Assembly (NCBI GenBank): GCA_951804985.1
Contig: OX638130.1
Coordinates: 101,987,700-102,051,699 of the forward strand
Length of the DNA stretch: 64,000 bases
Source of the DNA: Dryomyza anilis
Lineage: Eukaryota; Arthropoda; Insecta; Diptera; Dryomyzidae
Reading direction: 5' to 3'
Notes under the pieces: model-generated
What the model was told of the DNA's origin: nothing
What the model saw: only the letters and a program-made list of their open reading frames with translations
Database searches by the model: none
Part shown: positions 33,765 to 46,490 of the stretch, piece by piece
How the letters are laid out: the number at the start of each line of letters is the position of its first letter
Position numbering within the stretch: the first letter of the stretch is position 1
Program-made: the position numbers and the translations under genes

Positions 33765-35468
33765 AGTATTAACCGGAGCAATGATAGACGGTTGAACAAT
33801 TAGAAGAATTTATAGAATATTCAATAGAAAAGCATACAGGAAAATAATTGAAGATTAAATAGTAAAACTAATTAACAGATCTATTATCATTAACAAGAAA
33901 TAATCAAAATACTTGGATAATTAATAAATGAATTTAAATAATATATTTCAAGAAGAATAATTAATTGAATAAAAGGATGAATTAAGACAGCAATTAGTAG
34001 AAGTAAATTAATAAAAGGATTGATTGTAAATATATAATAGAACAATAAACAGATTTGGCAGAAGTATTAATAGAAAATTAAATGGAAGAATTAACAGAAC
34101 TGCAAAAGTATTGGAAAAAGAATTACATACAAAAATTTAAAAAAGAGATTGGAAAAATAATAAAAACGCTATGGAAAATTAACATTAATAATGGAAATTA
34201 ATAATGGACAAATTATTAGAAGAATAACAGCAGAAGTAACAGAGAATATATCAAAAGAATAATTGCCAGAATTATTAAAAGAACATTTTCTTAAAAGAAT
34301 TTTTAAAGAAAACTAAAAGGTAACCGAACACAACACTAAGGAATTTACAGAAAAATTAGAAGAATTAAATAAAACCTAAATAATAAAATGAAAAGAATTA
34401 TCTATTGAGTTAACAGGAGTATGCACTGAACAATTAACAGAAGAATAATCAGAATAACAACCAAAAACAGACCCGACATATGAATAACAATATATAGAAG
34501 AAATATGCAAAATAATATGAGTAGTATAAGTTTGAAATGAATAAAGAAAAAATCAACATAATCACATATGCGACAAACAGCAATAAAAGCGCCAACTAAT
34601 CGCAGACGTGCCACCGAACAGGTGCTTGGCTCCTCTACGTGTGTGGGAGTGCTATGCGTCTGTCTGTCAGTCAAACTATCTGTCACTATGCGAAAGTAAA
34701 ACTGATTGCTTAAAATATACAGACATACATTTTTTTTTAATAAAATTAAAAAAAAAAAACAAAGATAAAAATAAAAATAAAAAAAATAAAAATAAAAAAG
34801 AAATACATTTTTAAAAATGCCCCACTGACAACAACTGCACGTTAAACGGTTTTATGGATCAATATTCGCACGCTGATCACTTAACAATCATGTGTAGATA
34901 CAAATGTATCAATATCTATATAATAATAAAAAAAAATCATTCATTCATAAATACAAACGTTCAGACGAGCACTTCATTAACGTGTCTACCTGCAAACATA
35001 TATTATTCATTCATATTTTTTTTTATATTTTTTTTTTTATATTTTCTTATGTTATTTTTATTACTTAGATTTGCTTTGAACAGCGTTGCCACTGCAAAAT
35101 GAAAAAACCAGTTGGTGAAATGATCAACCGAATTTGGTTTCAGTTGAAATATTTGATTTATTAAAACTAATAGAATAATAAGTAGGTTAAACAGATATAT
35201 GTTTTTTTAATCAGCATTGAATAATTTTGAGTTCATTCAGATTGATGAAAGCTAAATCACTTTTTTTTATAATCTATATTTAGATGTTTATATCTGGTTA
35301 TGATTTAAAATGTTTAAAGTCTTTTCTTTAAAATTGTTTATCAAATAAATGAGGTTTTCGCATACTATAGTATTTAATTCAAAATGTCCTAAAAGACGAA
35401 AAATGATCCTAAAGTTCGTCACTACTTGCATAATCCATGCACACAAAAACCATAAAATTAATAGTTTT
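33765..35468. other. Purine-rich low-complexity and AT-rich DNA
   Basis: AATAGAAGAATTAACAG-type degenerate repeats to about 34550, then a complex patch at 34560-34700 and A-rich DNA. Frames here are spurious. Confidence 0.45.
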
Positions 35469-36053
35469 TATACCCTGCACTAAGAGTGAAAGGGTATATT
35501 CAATTTGGTACGCCGTTTGTAACACCCAGAAGGAAGCATCTCCGGTATGGAAAAATATATATATTCTTGATCAGCATGACCTCCTGAGCCGATTTAGCGA
35601 TGTCTGTTGAAATCACTACTACTTAAACAATTAAAGAGTTAGATAAATTAAACTCATAATTTAGACTACTTATGTATATACGCTGTATGTGCGAAAAACT
35701 TGGCGAGATCGGTCCATTGTGACCTGTGATCTGACAATTTATATTCAAATAACTCATATAAAATTTACATCTGCAGTTCAATTTTACTGTATACGTGCTT
35801 AGGTAAACTTTTTTGGTCAAATTTATATTGTCTTCATGCTCAAATACATGGAAATAATGTTTTCCCGCGAAACGACTTGTGGTTCCCAAAAAAAAAAAAT
35901 CGAAATTCGGTACACCTACCCATTTGTAAATATGGGTATCAAATGAATGGAAATTCTTCAGCGATTGAAAGTTTGTAGTTATTTTCAGGATTCGTATACC
36001 CTGGTGACCTATATACCAATTTGAATGATAACCACACATATGTGTAGGGTATT
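35469..36053. mobile_element. TE relic with ATACCCTGCAC ends
   Basis: Starts TATACCCTGCACTAAGAG-GTGAAAGGGTATA and contains GTAACACCCAGAAGGAAGCA, CTTGATCAGCATGACCTCCT and GCGATGTCTGTTG, a sequence type widespread in fly genomes. The right end TGTGTAGGGTAT mirrors the left end imperfectly. A small hairpin AGTCGGCT-AAGACCGACT follows at 36057-36074. The 138-codon minus-strand frame across it has no recognisable domain. Superfamily not certain. Confidence 0.5.
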
Positions 36054-36596
36054 TATAGTCGGCTAAGACCGACTATAATTTTGATAATCTTAACTATCAT
36101 AATTACACCTACTTTAAAATTTCCCATGTGATCTAACCTTCCCAACTGGTTTTCTTTAAAATTTGTAAATAGAATAATTTGTTATTTTAAATGTCAAATA
36201 TCATTAAATACCAATATTAATATATCTACATAGGACTTTTTAGTTTTTTAAATTTTAAAATTAGTCAACAGGATACATTATAATTTCTAAATATCAGTAA
36301 AAATTACAAAATACACGTGTATGCCATTTTTTCTGAATCATTAAAAGGTTTTTTTTGCATTTGAAGTGCAAGTGCATATCATATTTTTGGTCGAACATTT
36401 GAAAAAAGTTGGATGTACTTCATAGCTGAGACATCACTGAGTATGAATATGAAAATAGTTGTCCGATATCAATTCGTTTACAGTTTGTATTTGCATTTAA
36501 TAAATTTGAATTTATTTTTTTAAAATAAAATACTAGTACCATTGCAAATGTGAATAAAATCTTTAAATGAATTGATATATGATAACCTTTTTCATA

Positions 36597-37272
36597 CACA
36601 GATAAAATAGAATCAATATAATGAATTTATTCATAAATATTATGAATTTATTCATAAATATTATGAATTTTTCACCAACTACTAGATTCTTCATATTGAT
36701 ATCACCGTTCATTAAATGACATATTGATGAATACATGTATATGAAATTATTCGTACTATCGAACAGTGAATAACGAAATATTCAATATAATGAATTTAAA
36801 TCGTCATATTGATGAATTTGTCCATAATATTTATGAATGTAATATTTTTTTACAAATTTTCAACAAAATTTTTTTTTTAGAAAATAATTAAAAAAAGGAT
36901 TGTTGTAAAAATTGTATTTAAAAAATAACAGAGAAAAAAAAATTTCGTAAAAAACATTTAAAATTTTTTTTTTATAAATATAAGTTTTTATTAATAAAAA
37001 GTTGTAATTATAAATAAATATATTATAAAACATTTTACTAATTAATGCATGTTGTAAAAATTGTATTTAAAAAATAACAGAGAAAAAAAAATTTCGTAAA
37101 CAAATTTTTTTCGAAACAATCATTTTTTTCAAACTAATTTTTTTTTTAAATATATTTTTTATAAATATAACTTTTTATTAATAGAACGTTTTAATTATAA
37201 ATAAATATATTATTAAACATTTTACTAATAAATGCATGTCGAGCAAGCATTATATAAAAAATAACATACAAG
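36597..37272 (+). mobile_element. Foldback-type MITE, ATGATGAA family, truncated on the right
   Basis: The left arm starts at ACACAGATAAAATAGAATC and contains TTCATTAAATGACATATTGA. The core follows, with a near-duplicate segment (TGTAAAAATTGTATTTAAAA) at about 36904 and 37052. The next copy begins directly at 37273. Confidence 0.55.
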
Positions 37273-37921
37273 AACTACAGAGAAAAAAAAATCTTCAATA
37301 TGATGATTTTATTCATAAATATTATGAATTGTTTCACCAACCACCTGATTCATCAAATTGATACCACCGTTCATTAAATGACATATTAATGAATGCATTC
37401 ATTATATATATGAACAAAATATTTAATACAATGAATTTGAATTTTCATATTTATAAAGTTGTTCATAAATTTTTTTGAAAAAAAAAAAAAATTATAAAAT
37501 AATTCGAAAAAAAAGTGTTGTAAAAAATTTATTTACAAAATAACAGTAAAAAAATTAAATAAAAGTTAAACAAAAAAAAATTTTTTCTGGCAAAAAAAAT
37601 TACAAGAACTACTTGAGAACTGAGAAGTACCGCAAAAAATGAACGAAAAAAAATTTTTTTTTGATAAAAATTTTGTTTAATGATAAACATATATGTTGTA
37701 TTTTATATTTTGGTTCATTAATATGATGAAACGTATTCTTCACCTACAGTTCATCATATTGAAGAACTCTTTTTCGACAGTTACCAAGCGTTCTTCATAT
37801 TAATGATAGCAATCATAAAATTGATGGCGTTAGTCATTAATATTATGAATGGTTCTTCAATACAATGAATCATGGTTTGAAGAACGGAATTCATCAATAT
37901 GATGTACATTTTTTTTCTATG
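37273..37921 (+). mobile_element. Foldback-type MITE, ATGATGAA family, abutting tandem copy
   Basis: Left end ACAGAGAAAAAAAAATC, right end ATGATGTACATTTTTTTTCTATG. Same arms as 32917-33764 but a shorter core. Confidence 0.6.
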
Positions 37922-38701
37922 TACATGAGAACTGAGAAGTACACACAAAATAATAACACCAAAAATTTCACCAACTACCAGTATTCATCATATTGATGAT
38001 TTCATTCATTAAACTAAAATCGTATTTTTTCAAAGTTTTTCACTTTTAATATTATTTATAACATCAAATTAAAAAAAAAAAATTGTATCCATTTACACAT
38101 TTATGTAATTATAATTCTTATAAGATTTATGATAATTAAATTAATGTAGTTTGATGAGCAAAATGCATCAATATGATGTACATTATTCATTAATATGATG
38201 AAATTGAGCCTCCGCCTAATTAGCAATTAAATATTATAACTCGTATAAGAATTCTAAATACATAAATGTGTAAATGGAGACAAATTTGTGTTTGAAATTT
38301 GTTGTTTAAAAAAATATTGAAAATGAAAAACATTTAAAAAATACGATTTTAGTTCAATGAATGAAATCATCAATATGATGAATACTGGTAGTTGGTTAAA
38401 TTTTTGGTGATATTTTTTTGTGTGTACAGTTTTGATTGAAATTTGCTTAATGAATAGCATTCTTTAAAATGAAATAAAATATGTTGTATTTTATGTTCTT
38501 GTTCATTAATATTATAAAACGTATTCTTCACATACAGTTCATCATATTGAAGAACACTTTTTCGACAGTTACCAAGCATTCATCAAATTTATGATCGCAT
38601 TCATAACATTGATGTCATTACTATAATGAATGGTTCTTCAATACAATGAATCATGGTTTGAAGAACTTAATTCATCAGTATGATGTACATTTTTTTCTGT
38701 G
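37922..38701 (+). mobile_element. Partial foldback-type MITE interrupted by a palindromic insertion
   Basis: Starts inside the family core (GAGAACTGAGAAGTAC) and ends with the right arm at TACATTTTTTTCTGTG. The core is split at GTAC by the element at 37943-38423 and resumes with TTTTGATTGAAATTTGCTTA, so the insertion is younger. Confidence 0.5.
37943..38423. mobile_element. Long palindromic MITE inserted at GTAC
   Basis: The ends are inverted copies: ACACAAAATAATAACACCAA at the left and TTGGTGATATTTTTTTGTGT at the right. Inside, ACTACCAGTATTCATCATAT at about 37973 is mirrored at about 38376-38395 and CTAAAATCGTATTTTTT is mirrored at about 38336-38352. The arms run for roughly 200 bp each. 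GTAC flanks both sides (37939-37942 and 38424-38427), consistent with a 4-bp target duplication, although GTAC is itself palindromic. Confidence 0.6.
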
Positions 38702-40206
38702 AATAAATATCGCGAAAATTAAAATAATTTTCTTAATTTTTTTATTAACGCTATTAGTTACTGTTTCAGTTTAAAAAAGCATTGTTTAAAAACGGTTATC
38801 GGTTTCAATTATGGTCAATCTCTAGTTTTAAAATATACCAAACACTAAGATATACTAAAGACAAACAGAGAAAAATTTAAATAAATGGGCACCACTGTTC
38901 ATGTTGTAAACATGTTTATGATATGTGTAAAGTTGAGAGAGTCAGAGAAAGAGAGCTTAAATGAGCAACGATCGTTACCTTCGCTAACGCATGTGCTCTA
39001 CTAAGAGTTTTCTCATTAAATGTTTACATGGGTTTTATTGAAAGAAAACCATTCTGATAAAAATCACAACTAAAGTAAATCGGAAGTAATGAGTTAACCA
39101 AAGTATCGCCAAAGCGTAAAACCCGTTACGATATGAGTAAAAAGGCACCGATTAGCCCGCCATATATTTCAAAACGTAAAAACCTTTACAATATCAGCCG
39201 CCTCATTACTCAACGGTTATCCAAAACAATAACAACAACAACAACATTACAATTAACAAGCACGCTTCGAAACATCGGACCGGCGTGCGACAGCTGACTC
39301 AGAGTGCGATCTCAGAAAACTCGTGAAGATTGAACAAACCATTTAAACATAAACAAGTCACCCATAAACACCCGTTGATCGAGTGTTTGGGATTTTTTAT
39401 TTTGTTTAAAATTCGCTCATCAGACACGCGTCAAACTGACGTATTTCACAAGTTGAAGAAATTATGTAAAATGGGATAAGGTTTGTCACAATTAAAACTG
39501 TTATAATATGACAATGAAACAATTGTGATGATAATTTCATCATGTATTTGAAAGATGTAATGTTATCTTATATTAAATAGTAAAATATATTTGGTCATAT
39601 ATTTGATATATCGAGGGCTAATATTCAATAGAGTCTATCTACAAAAACACAGTTTTTCAGGAGTGCGAAGAAACTGATTAAATTGCAAACCATGAAATTG
39701 GCGATCAATTTTTCTTCTACAATATTAAATAAAAAATGATCTTTAATTTATACAATTAAAAAAATTCAGCAATTTCGCGCTATTTGTCGTGCTATGGTAG
39801 ATAGAGATCATTGCTATTCAAATGTGATCAATGTCTATGAAAAAACGAGCAGATCGAACATATTGCACAATAATGTAGTGGAGATAGATCAGAAAATATT
39901 CTTGGAATCATCGATCTGTTAATTTTTTTATATCCTTTTTTAAAGAATAAAATAAATAAAAAAATTAGTTAACTCTGTATCGCTATTTTAAAGTCATGAA
40001 TGTTATCCTAAATATTTAAACTAATATCCTATTTCGGAGGATATGGGTTTATTGACCTCAAAAATATCATACGAATCCTTAACATATCTGAAAACTTTCT
40101 TTAAAAATAACACTAAACATTTTGTCTGGATATACCATAAAGGTAATGGTACAAGCTATATTTCCTCAGTACAGAATAAATTCAAATTTCGTCCTTTAAG
40201 GCTTTA
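38702..40206. other. Unique AT-rich DNA with a GC-richer patch
   Basis: The patch at about 38930-39420 includes GAGAGAGTCAGAGAAAGAGA, AACGATCGTTACC and a pair of AAAACGTAAAACC-type stretches. Candidate enhancer; no exon seen. Confidence 0.4.
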
Positions 40207-40445
40207 TCTATCTATATATATAAAACTCTTGGTCCGTCTGTCAGTCTGTCGGTCTGTCTGTCTGTTTGTTCCAGCATCACGTCTAAACCGCTGAACCGAT
40301 TTATCTGAAATTTTGCCACAGGATACTAAGGAGTCCGGAGGGAGTCATAGGCTATATATGGGCGGGATTGGACAAAGGGCGTGGTACCCCCCATACAACC
40401 TAAACTTTCAAAACGACATAACTCAGCACAAATAGATGAAACAAA

Positions 40446-41125
40446 AAACTAAAATTCACCACACTAAAACTCATCACACTAAAACTCACTACACTAAACT
40501 AACCACACTAAAACTCACCACAATAAAACTCACCACGCTAAAACTCACCACACTAAAAATTCACCACACTAAAAATTCACCATACTAAAACTCACCACAC
40601 CAAAACTCACCACACTAAAACTCACCACACCAAAATTCACCACACTAAAACTCACCACACTAAAACTCGACACAATAAAGCTCACCACACTAAAACTCAC
40701 CACACTCAAAATTCACCACACTAAAACTCACCATACTAAAATTCACCACACCAAAACTCACCACACTAAAACTCACCACACCAAAATTAACCACACTAAA
40801 ACTCACCACACTAAAACTCAACACAATAAAGCTCACCATACTAAAACTCACCACACTAAAAATTCACCACACTAAAACTTACCACACTAAAACTCAAAGT
40901 ACTAAAAACTCACCACACCGAAACTCACCACACTAAAACTCACCACACTAAAACTCACCGCACTAAAACTCACCACAATAAAACTCACCACACTAAAACT
41001 CACTACACTAAAAATTCACCACACTAAAACTCACCACACCAAAACTCACCACACTAAAACACACCACACTTAAACTCATCACACTAAAAATTCACCACAT
41101 TAAAACTAACTACACTAAAACTTCA
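40446..41125. repeat. 15-bp minisatellite AACTCACCACACTAA inside the Helitron
   Basis: Some 45 units, mostly exactly 15 bp with a few 16-bp units (AAAATTCACCACACTA). Variant units (TACCACACC, AACACAATAAAG) recur in the same order, suggesting block duplications. Confidence 0.85.
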
Positions 41126-41129
41126 ATGG

Positions 41130-41265
41130 GAAAAACTCTACGGAGAAGAATTCTACCGGGAAGAGTTCTACCGGGAAGAATTCTACGGTAAAGCGTTCTA
41201 TGGGGAAGAATTTTACGGCGAAGATTTCTACGGGGAAGAATTATACGGCGAAATATTCTACTGTC
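41130..41265. repeat. Second 15-bp repeat, GGGAAGAATTCTACG
   Basis: About nine units of a different sequence but the same length directly follow the CACCACACTA array within the Helitron. Confidence 0.75.
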
Positions 41266-41464
41266 TGAATTGTTTTTGAGAAAAGTTGTTCTGGCGGAGA
41301 ATTATTATTTGGTTACTACATTTATAAAACCAATAAAAACTTCCACAGCGAAGCACGGGCCCCTGATATAAAAAATAATAATAATGTTTTTTTATATTAA
41401 TAAAATCGCTTTATATCTATAAATTCACAAAATCTTGGCACGAGTCGTGCACGGGTCCAGCTAG

Positions 41465-42539
41465 TATAAGGATAAATCTTTGAAAAGTTAGTTTTCCGTA
41501 TACGAAAAATACTTTTTAGTAGCTCCTATGGCTTATATGGTATTTTATATTCATTGAGAAAAAGTGACGTCATCCTTCGTTAACCGATTTTATAGTTTTT
41601 AAATATTTGTGAGTTAGGATGGACTAGACCCACGGATGGACAGGACGAAATTGACTCATAAAATTATGCTTAAGAAGAATATAAATACTACTCCATACTT
41701 GGAACGGTTATTTGTAGTCATTATAAACCTTTAAGCTAAAATTGTGTGTAGATAGACACTATTGCATTCATAAAAATCATTCATGTAGATAGACAAATTA
41801 TTGAAATGAAAATATAACAGTAATAGAAATATATTTTTTGGTTCTAAATTAATGTCATAGATGCAGGGGTGATCAGAGAAGATTTCTGCATCAAAAAGTA
41901 ATTTTCGTCAAAATTGTAGATAGGCAGTATTGAATATAAGCCTTCGATATATAATTGGTGCAAAGAAGTTGAAACGAGTATAAATAGCACAGATGTAAAG
42001 AAATGAAAACATGATTTCATTTAAAATAGTCCAGAGGTAAGCACAATTTATGAATCATAAAAACAACTGTTATCGTCAGACAATTTCATTTCGTTTTAGT
42101 ACCCAAATGTACGAAATTTTTCAATGTTTCGTTGTTTCAGCTCACCACAACTTGGTTCGTAAAAAAAGGTTTTATACAAAAAATCAGTTCGTCCTACAAA
42201 AATCTTCTGAAGATTTTAGTTCTATATGAGGCAAATGTACAAAAGTCTAAAATCAATCTATTTCGCAAACGTAAACTAAATTCTGAATTTCATTTATATA
42301 CCTTGTCTGAACTTCTTGTAATCTTGATTTCTACAGACAGACCAACAGCAAAACGGACATCGCAAGGTGATGCAAATCAGGAATATGTCTACTTTCCATA
42401 CCAAACAAGGATGTTACAATCAGAGGTCCTAAGTGAATATAATCTTTTACTTTTTATGTTATGTATCAAAATCGGATATTCCTCTGGCTATGTGATAATC
42501 TTTGAGTTTTTCTCGGTCTAATATCAATCTGTAATCTAG
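41465..42539. other. AT-rich DNA, no gene accepted
   Basis: A 129-codon plus-strand frame (42132-42521) has no recognisable domain and includes a GACAGACCAACAGCAAAACG stretch that resembles TE-derived GTCTGTCTG text read backwards. Confidence 0.4.
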
Positions 42540-43560
42540 ATATCAATTCCTTCCATCTCTACTTTTCAGCTCTACTATCCCTCTATACTCTCCGTCTCCA
42601 TCTCTACACTCAGAAAAAAGAACTACTATATATCACTACTATACATTTGTACTCTTCATTTGTACTCTACATCCAATTTCTACTACTCATTAGGCCGAGT
42701 CGAAAAAATAAATTTTGAAAATCAGTCTCTACAATAAAAGTTATCCTCGTAAAAGTGTCAGAAACAAAATAAAATTGGAGCCCGCCAAAATTGTTTTTTC
42801 GTCACGGTGTATTTATTCGATGTTCGATCATTGTAAAGGTCTCGGAAGTTAATAAATTTGTCCAATAGGTTTAATTGAACTCAAAGTACACCTTCAACAA
42901 GTGACGTCCGTTTTTTTTATTTAGACCCTCTCAAAAATTCTACCCCCGATTTTTGGTACTTTTGGTTTCTAACAATTTTATGAGATAAGCTTTTATTTTA
43001 GGGGCGGACTTTTAAATTTATTTTTTTATAGAGACCGACGCGGCCTACTACCCATCTCTAATCGTAATTTCTTTACTACATCTTTATCTCCAATCTCCAT
43101 CGTTAATCCCCAGCTCTATAGTTCATACACTATATCTCTACTCTCCATTTGTAGTACTCTTTATATATACTCTCCATAACTACTCTTCACATCAAATCTC
43201 CATCTCTACTTTCGTTGTCCAGTCTTTATCTATATTCTCGATCTTACTGTACCTTCCAAATCCATTATACGTTACTATTGTTCATCTTCAATCTTAATTT
43301 CCAATCTTAATGTAAACTTTATCTATAATATCATTCTGTAATCTCGAACTAAAATTTTGATCTTTCATCTTAATCTATAACCTTCATTTGCATACCAATT
43401 TCTAATACCCATTTTCACCATATCGAATTTGAAGTCTTTTTATCATATTGATTTTGGATTTCAGTTTACATTCTTCACTTTTTTATCTAAATCTGTAATT
43501 TGAATCTGTAATCTCGATATTTAATATTGCTATGTAATCTCGATTTTAAATGTCGACCAG
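42540..43560. repeat. Degenerate TCTCTACTCTCCATC-type simple sequence
   Basis: Repeated CATCTCTACT, ACTCTCCATC, AATCTTAATCTxTAAT words on both sides of the MITE at 42691-43047. Strongly pyrimidine-biased; decays towards 43560. Confidence 0.55.
42691..43047. mobile_element. TAGGCCG TIR MITE
   Basis: The left end TAGGCCGAGTCG with AAAAAATAAATTT close behind is mirrored at the right (AAATTTATTTTTTTATAG then CGACGCGGCCTA). About 357 bp, no coding capacity. It is inserted in a CTC/TAC-rich simple sequence (42540-43560). Confidence 0.6.
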
Positions 43561-43567
43561 TAATAAT

Positions 43568-43780
43568 AACTCAATTACTCCGAAGAATCTAGGCCGAATA
43601 GTCTATTTGTACCCAATTGAAGGGACCTTCAGTGTTATGCCGAATCTGAATGGCGGAGAGAGGCTTGTCATTATTTGTCTTATAAAGACATATTTTATAT
43701 TTTTAAATTGTCATGTTTCCGGAATTTGATCCCGAAACATGTCGCAGTCCACTGAGATACGGGTGCTACTATACATGTAG
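43568..43780 (-). mobile_element. Diverged relic of the second SINE family
   Basis: Shares with 31410-31724 the words GCCGAAT, TGGCGG-GAGAG-CTT-TCAT, a degraded B box (GGAATTTGATCCCG) and GCAGTCCACTGAGATACGG. Head and tail are eroded. Confidence 0.5.
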
Positions 43781-44034
43781 GAAAGACAGCTTTGATTCAG
43801 TCAGCTTTGGTATACCAATTATTGGTTAAAAAACCTTCACCCAAGACTCAGAATGATCCTTGGTTAATATGATCTTGCCCAAGATTTATTCTGACAACTG
43901 ACAGACCAAGCACTAAGTATTCGCCCAAGATTCATCTAGAACTGATAGAGCAAGGACCGGTCTGTTCTGTTTTATGTTGCTATGTCTCGAACCATCTTAG
44001 CAGTCCAATATTCAGCCAGTATTAAGCCATTATG

Positions 44035-44308
44035 CACACAGAAAAATTCTCCTTTGGCAAGAGGTTGGAAGAACGAAAATGTTAGTTGTACCAACTAACT
44101 TTAAATCGAATATTGGCGCTTGAAATATTAGCCTATACAAACTCCCGATGGTTCTAAATCTGTACTAAATTGTGCTAAAACAGTTAAAAATTGGTTGTAG
44201 TCCAAACTTCAACTCCTTTAGTTTTGACAATAACAATCGACGATGCGGTTGAGAGAACCGAATAAGTTAGTTGGGCAAAGAGTTCGCTGGCGCAACAAAT
44301 CTCTATTC
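44035..44308 (+). mobile_element. CACACAGAAAAATCC MITE copy
   Basis: Starts CACACAGAAAAATTCTCC, has AGTTGTACCAACTAAC, and ends GCGCAACAAATCTCTATTC. A 63-codon minus frame nearby is repeat-derived. Confidence 0.65.
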
Positions 44309-46490
44309 CCATAGTTTTTTTCACACTGCCATATCTGTATACTCGATCTCTAAACTTGTAGATTTGTAATTTCAATCTCTAAACCTAAGGTCAGGAATTA
44401 ATTCTGTAATAACACGAATTACGAGGTATTTCTTTCGAATTTATGATTTCTTTCGAATTTTTCATTACTTCACATAAACAGTATTTAAATGGTTAACAAA
44501 AGCGAGCGCATTATAATGCATATGACGTGCATTGGGTCTGTCCTGGCCGAAAACGATTTTCCTACAGAAACATTTCAAGTTTATGACTGATCGCGCTGTA
44601 AGCAGAAGAAGTAACGAAATGAAGGCCATCAATCGAAAGCCACTCAATTAAATACCACGTATTAAACAGACAAAAACTCAAGCTTCAAGTCTTGCTTATC
44701 GATCAAGAATGTTGGGTATTTCAATGAAAAGTGCCAAAGTTTCACACATGCCGGTAGTTCACCTATTTCTCAATCATGAACCATACACTCACTTCATCGC
44801 TCTCTGTTTTATATCTACATTTAAAAGTTTTGCTATGTATTCACATCACAATGACAGAGCATGTTTTGTTGTTTTCGTGTGTCAAACAAACAAAGAAATG
44901 CCTCCACCCGCAATGGATTGACAAACTTGACTTGACTAAATGTCTGTCTGAGTGACTGACGGGGCTTATTGTGACGTCAAAGTTGAGCTCATTGGCTAAA
45001 CACTTCTTGGAACATGTGTTTGGGGTTTCCTGCTCTGACTGTGTCCGAACAACATTATTTAATAGCATCTATTTTTAGTTCTTATCTCGGTCGCATGTGT
45101 CGTAGTCAAAGTTGGCTTTGCGTATTTGTTTGAATTAGTTTTTAGCACCTCTTGGCGGATTCTAAAATCATGTGTGATGATATGATGATCACCTTGACTT
45201 TGTTCTGTGATCGGTGCTGTTGAACGTGTGAACAATACATAACATTTATTTTTTAGAAAAGTGCCGTAAGTATTTATAATCATAATGTCGTATAATTAAT
45301 TAAACAATGTGGTATAATTAGTAATCAAAATTCAATCGTGTGATAAATATAAAATCTTTCATTGTTATAGCAAATTTTTTTCCAATAACAAAAAAACATG
45401 TATTTTATGTTTATAACTTATTATTGTTTTCAAATGACATACGAGATGTTCATGTAATGATGAATGGTATATTTATAATTCATAAGGAAATGATAAACAT
45501 ACATATGTTCGCAACAACATATAAAATTATTCATTCTAAACAGAAATATGTTGGATCGAAACCAAACATATATTTACTGTCATTATAATAATGTTTTGAA
45601 ATGCAATAATAATTGTGTTTGCATAAAGATATATGTAATGCCAGCAAAATAGTGTTTGGGAGACCTATTATTCATTTTAATCAGAATTATGTTTGACCGA
45701 AAACAAAAACATGTTTGACTGTCATTATAATAATGTTTTGTAGTGCAATAATAATTGTGTTTGTATAAAGCTACAAAAATATATGTCATGCTAGCAAAAC
45801 AATGTTTGGGAGAAACCTTTTTTTGGCGACGTGTACTAGATATGTTAGTTTTTCCTGGAAACTCTATCAATTTTGTATAATTATAGCTTATAGAATATAT
45901 AGAATATAATTATATATATAAACGATATCGTTCCGATTTATTAAATATATCATCATTTGCTGTGTAAAACCGAAAAAGTTATACCTAAAAATCAATATAA
46001 ATTTAACTAAAAATAGCAACCATTTCTAATCATTAGAGTTTCTCTTGTTTGCCTTTAAAAAGTGTTCGTCATCAGCAACAACAGCAGCAGCAACATCCTG
46101 ATGTTCCAGTTGAATAATAAGCTTATTTTTTACACAAACATAGTAGTAGTGACTTCTTTTACTAATATTTTTAAAAATAGAAAATTACAGAAACATTAAA
46201 TTTCATTCAATTGCGGTCTTTTTTTTATTTCTTTTTTGTATTTTACTGTAAGACATACTCTGACGTCGTTGTGCGAAGTGCAAATTGGTTGGTAAACAAT
46301 TGATAGATTAGTTGTTCGATCGGTCATTCACAGATATACATATGTGACACAAATTAGAAAATATTAGTGGGGGTTTAAAAGGTTTAATATTTTGAGGTTT
46401 TAACAGTATAAATATTTTCTAGAATGTAAGTTTAATTATTACAGACAGATTTGGCGAATGAGACGGAAGTTTTTTTAGAATAGCTGGAAT
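44309..46490. other. Mostly unique DNA, no gene accepted
   Basis: 44450-45280 is moderately complex and carries several 60-80 codon frames on both strands without splice or domain support. CAACAACAGCAGCAGCAAC lies near 46080. Confidence 0.4.
45580..45830. repeat. Two copies of a roughly 135-bp repeat (TGTCATTATAATAATGTTTT)
   Basis: TGTCATTATAATAATGTTTT, then GTGCAATAATAATTGTGTTT, then GC-AGCAAAA-GTTTGGGAGA, at 45578-45665 and 45717-45815. A third copy lies at 61795-61880. Confidence 0.55.

Larger units (their letters stand above)
40207..41464 (+). mobile_element. Non-autonomous Helitron
   Basis: Begins TCTATCTATATATATAAAAC right after a host A, and ends CTAG right before a host T, as Helitrons do at AT targets. 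A short hairpin, GCACGAGTCGTGC, lies about 12 bp before CTAG. A block with AACCGCTGAACCGATTT near 40300 and GCGAAGCACGGGCCC near 41350 is typical of insect copies. The interior is mostly a 15-bp minisatellite. No Rep/helicase frame. Confidence 0.75.

Noticed and set aside
42132..42521. 129-codon plus-strand frame
   Set aside because: No recognisable domain, no splice context, and part resembles TE-derived text; not enough to call a gene.
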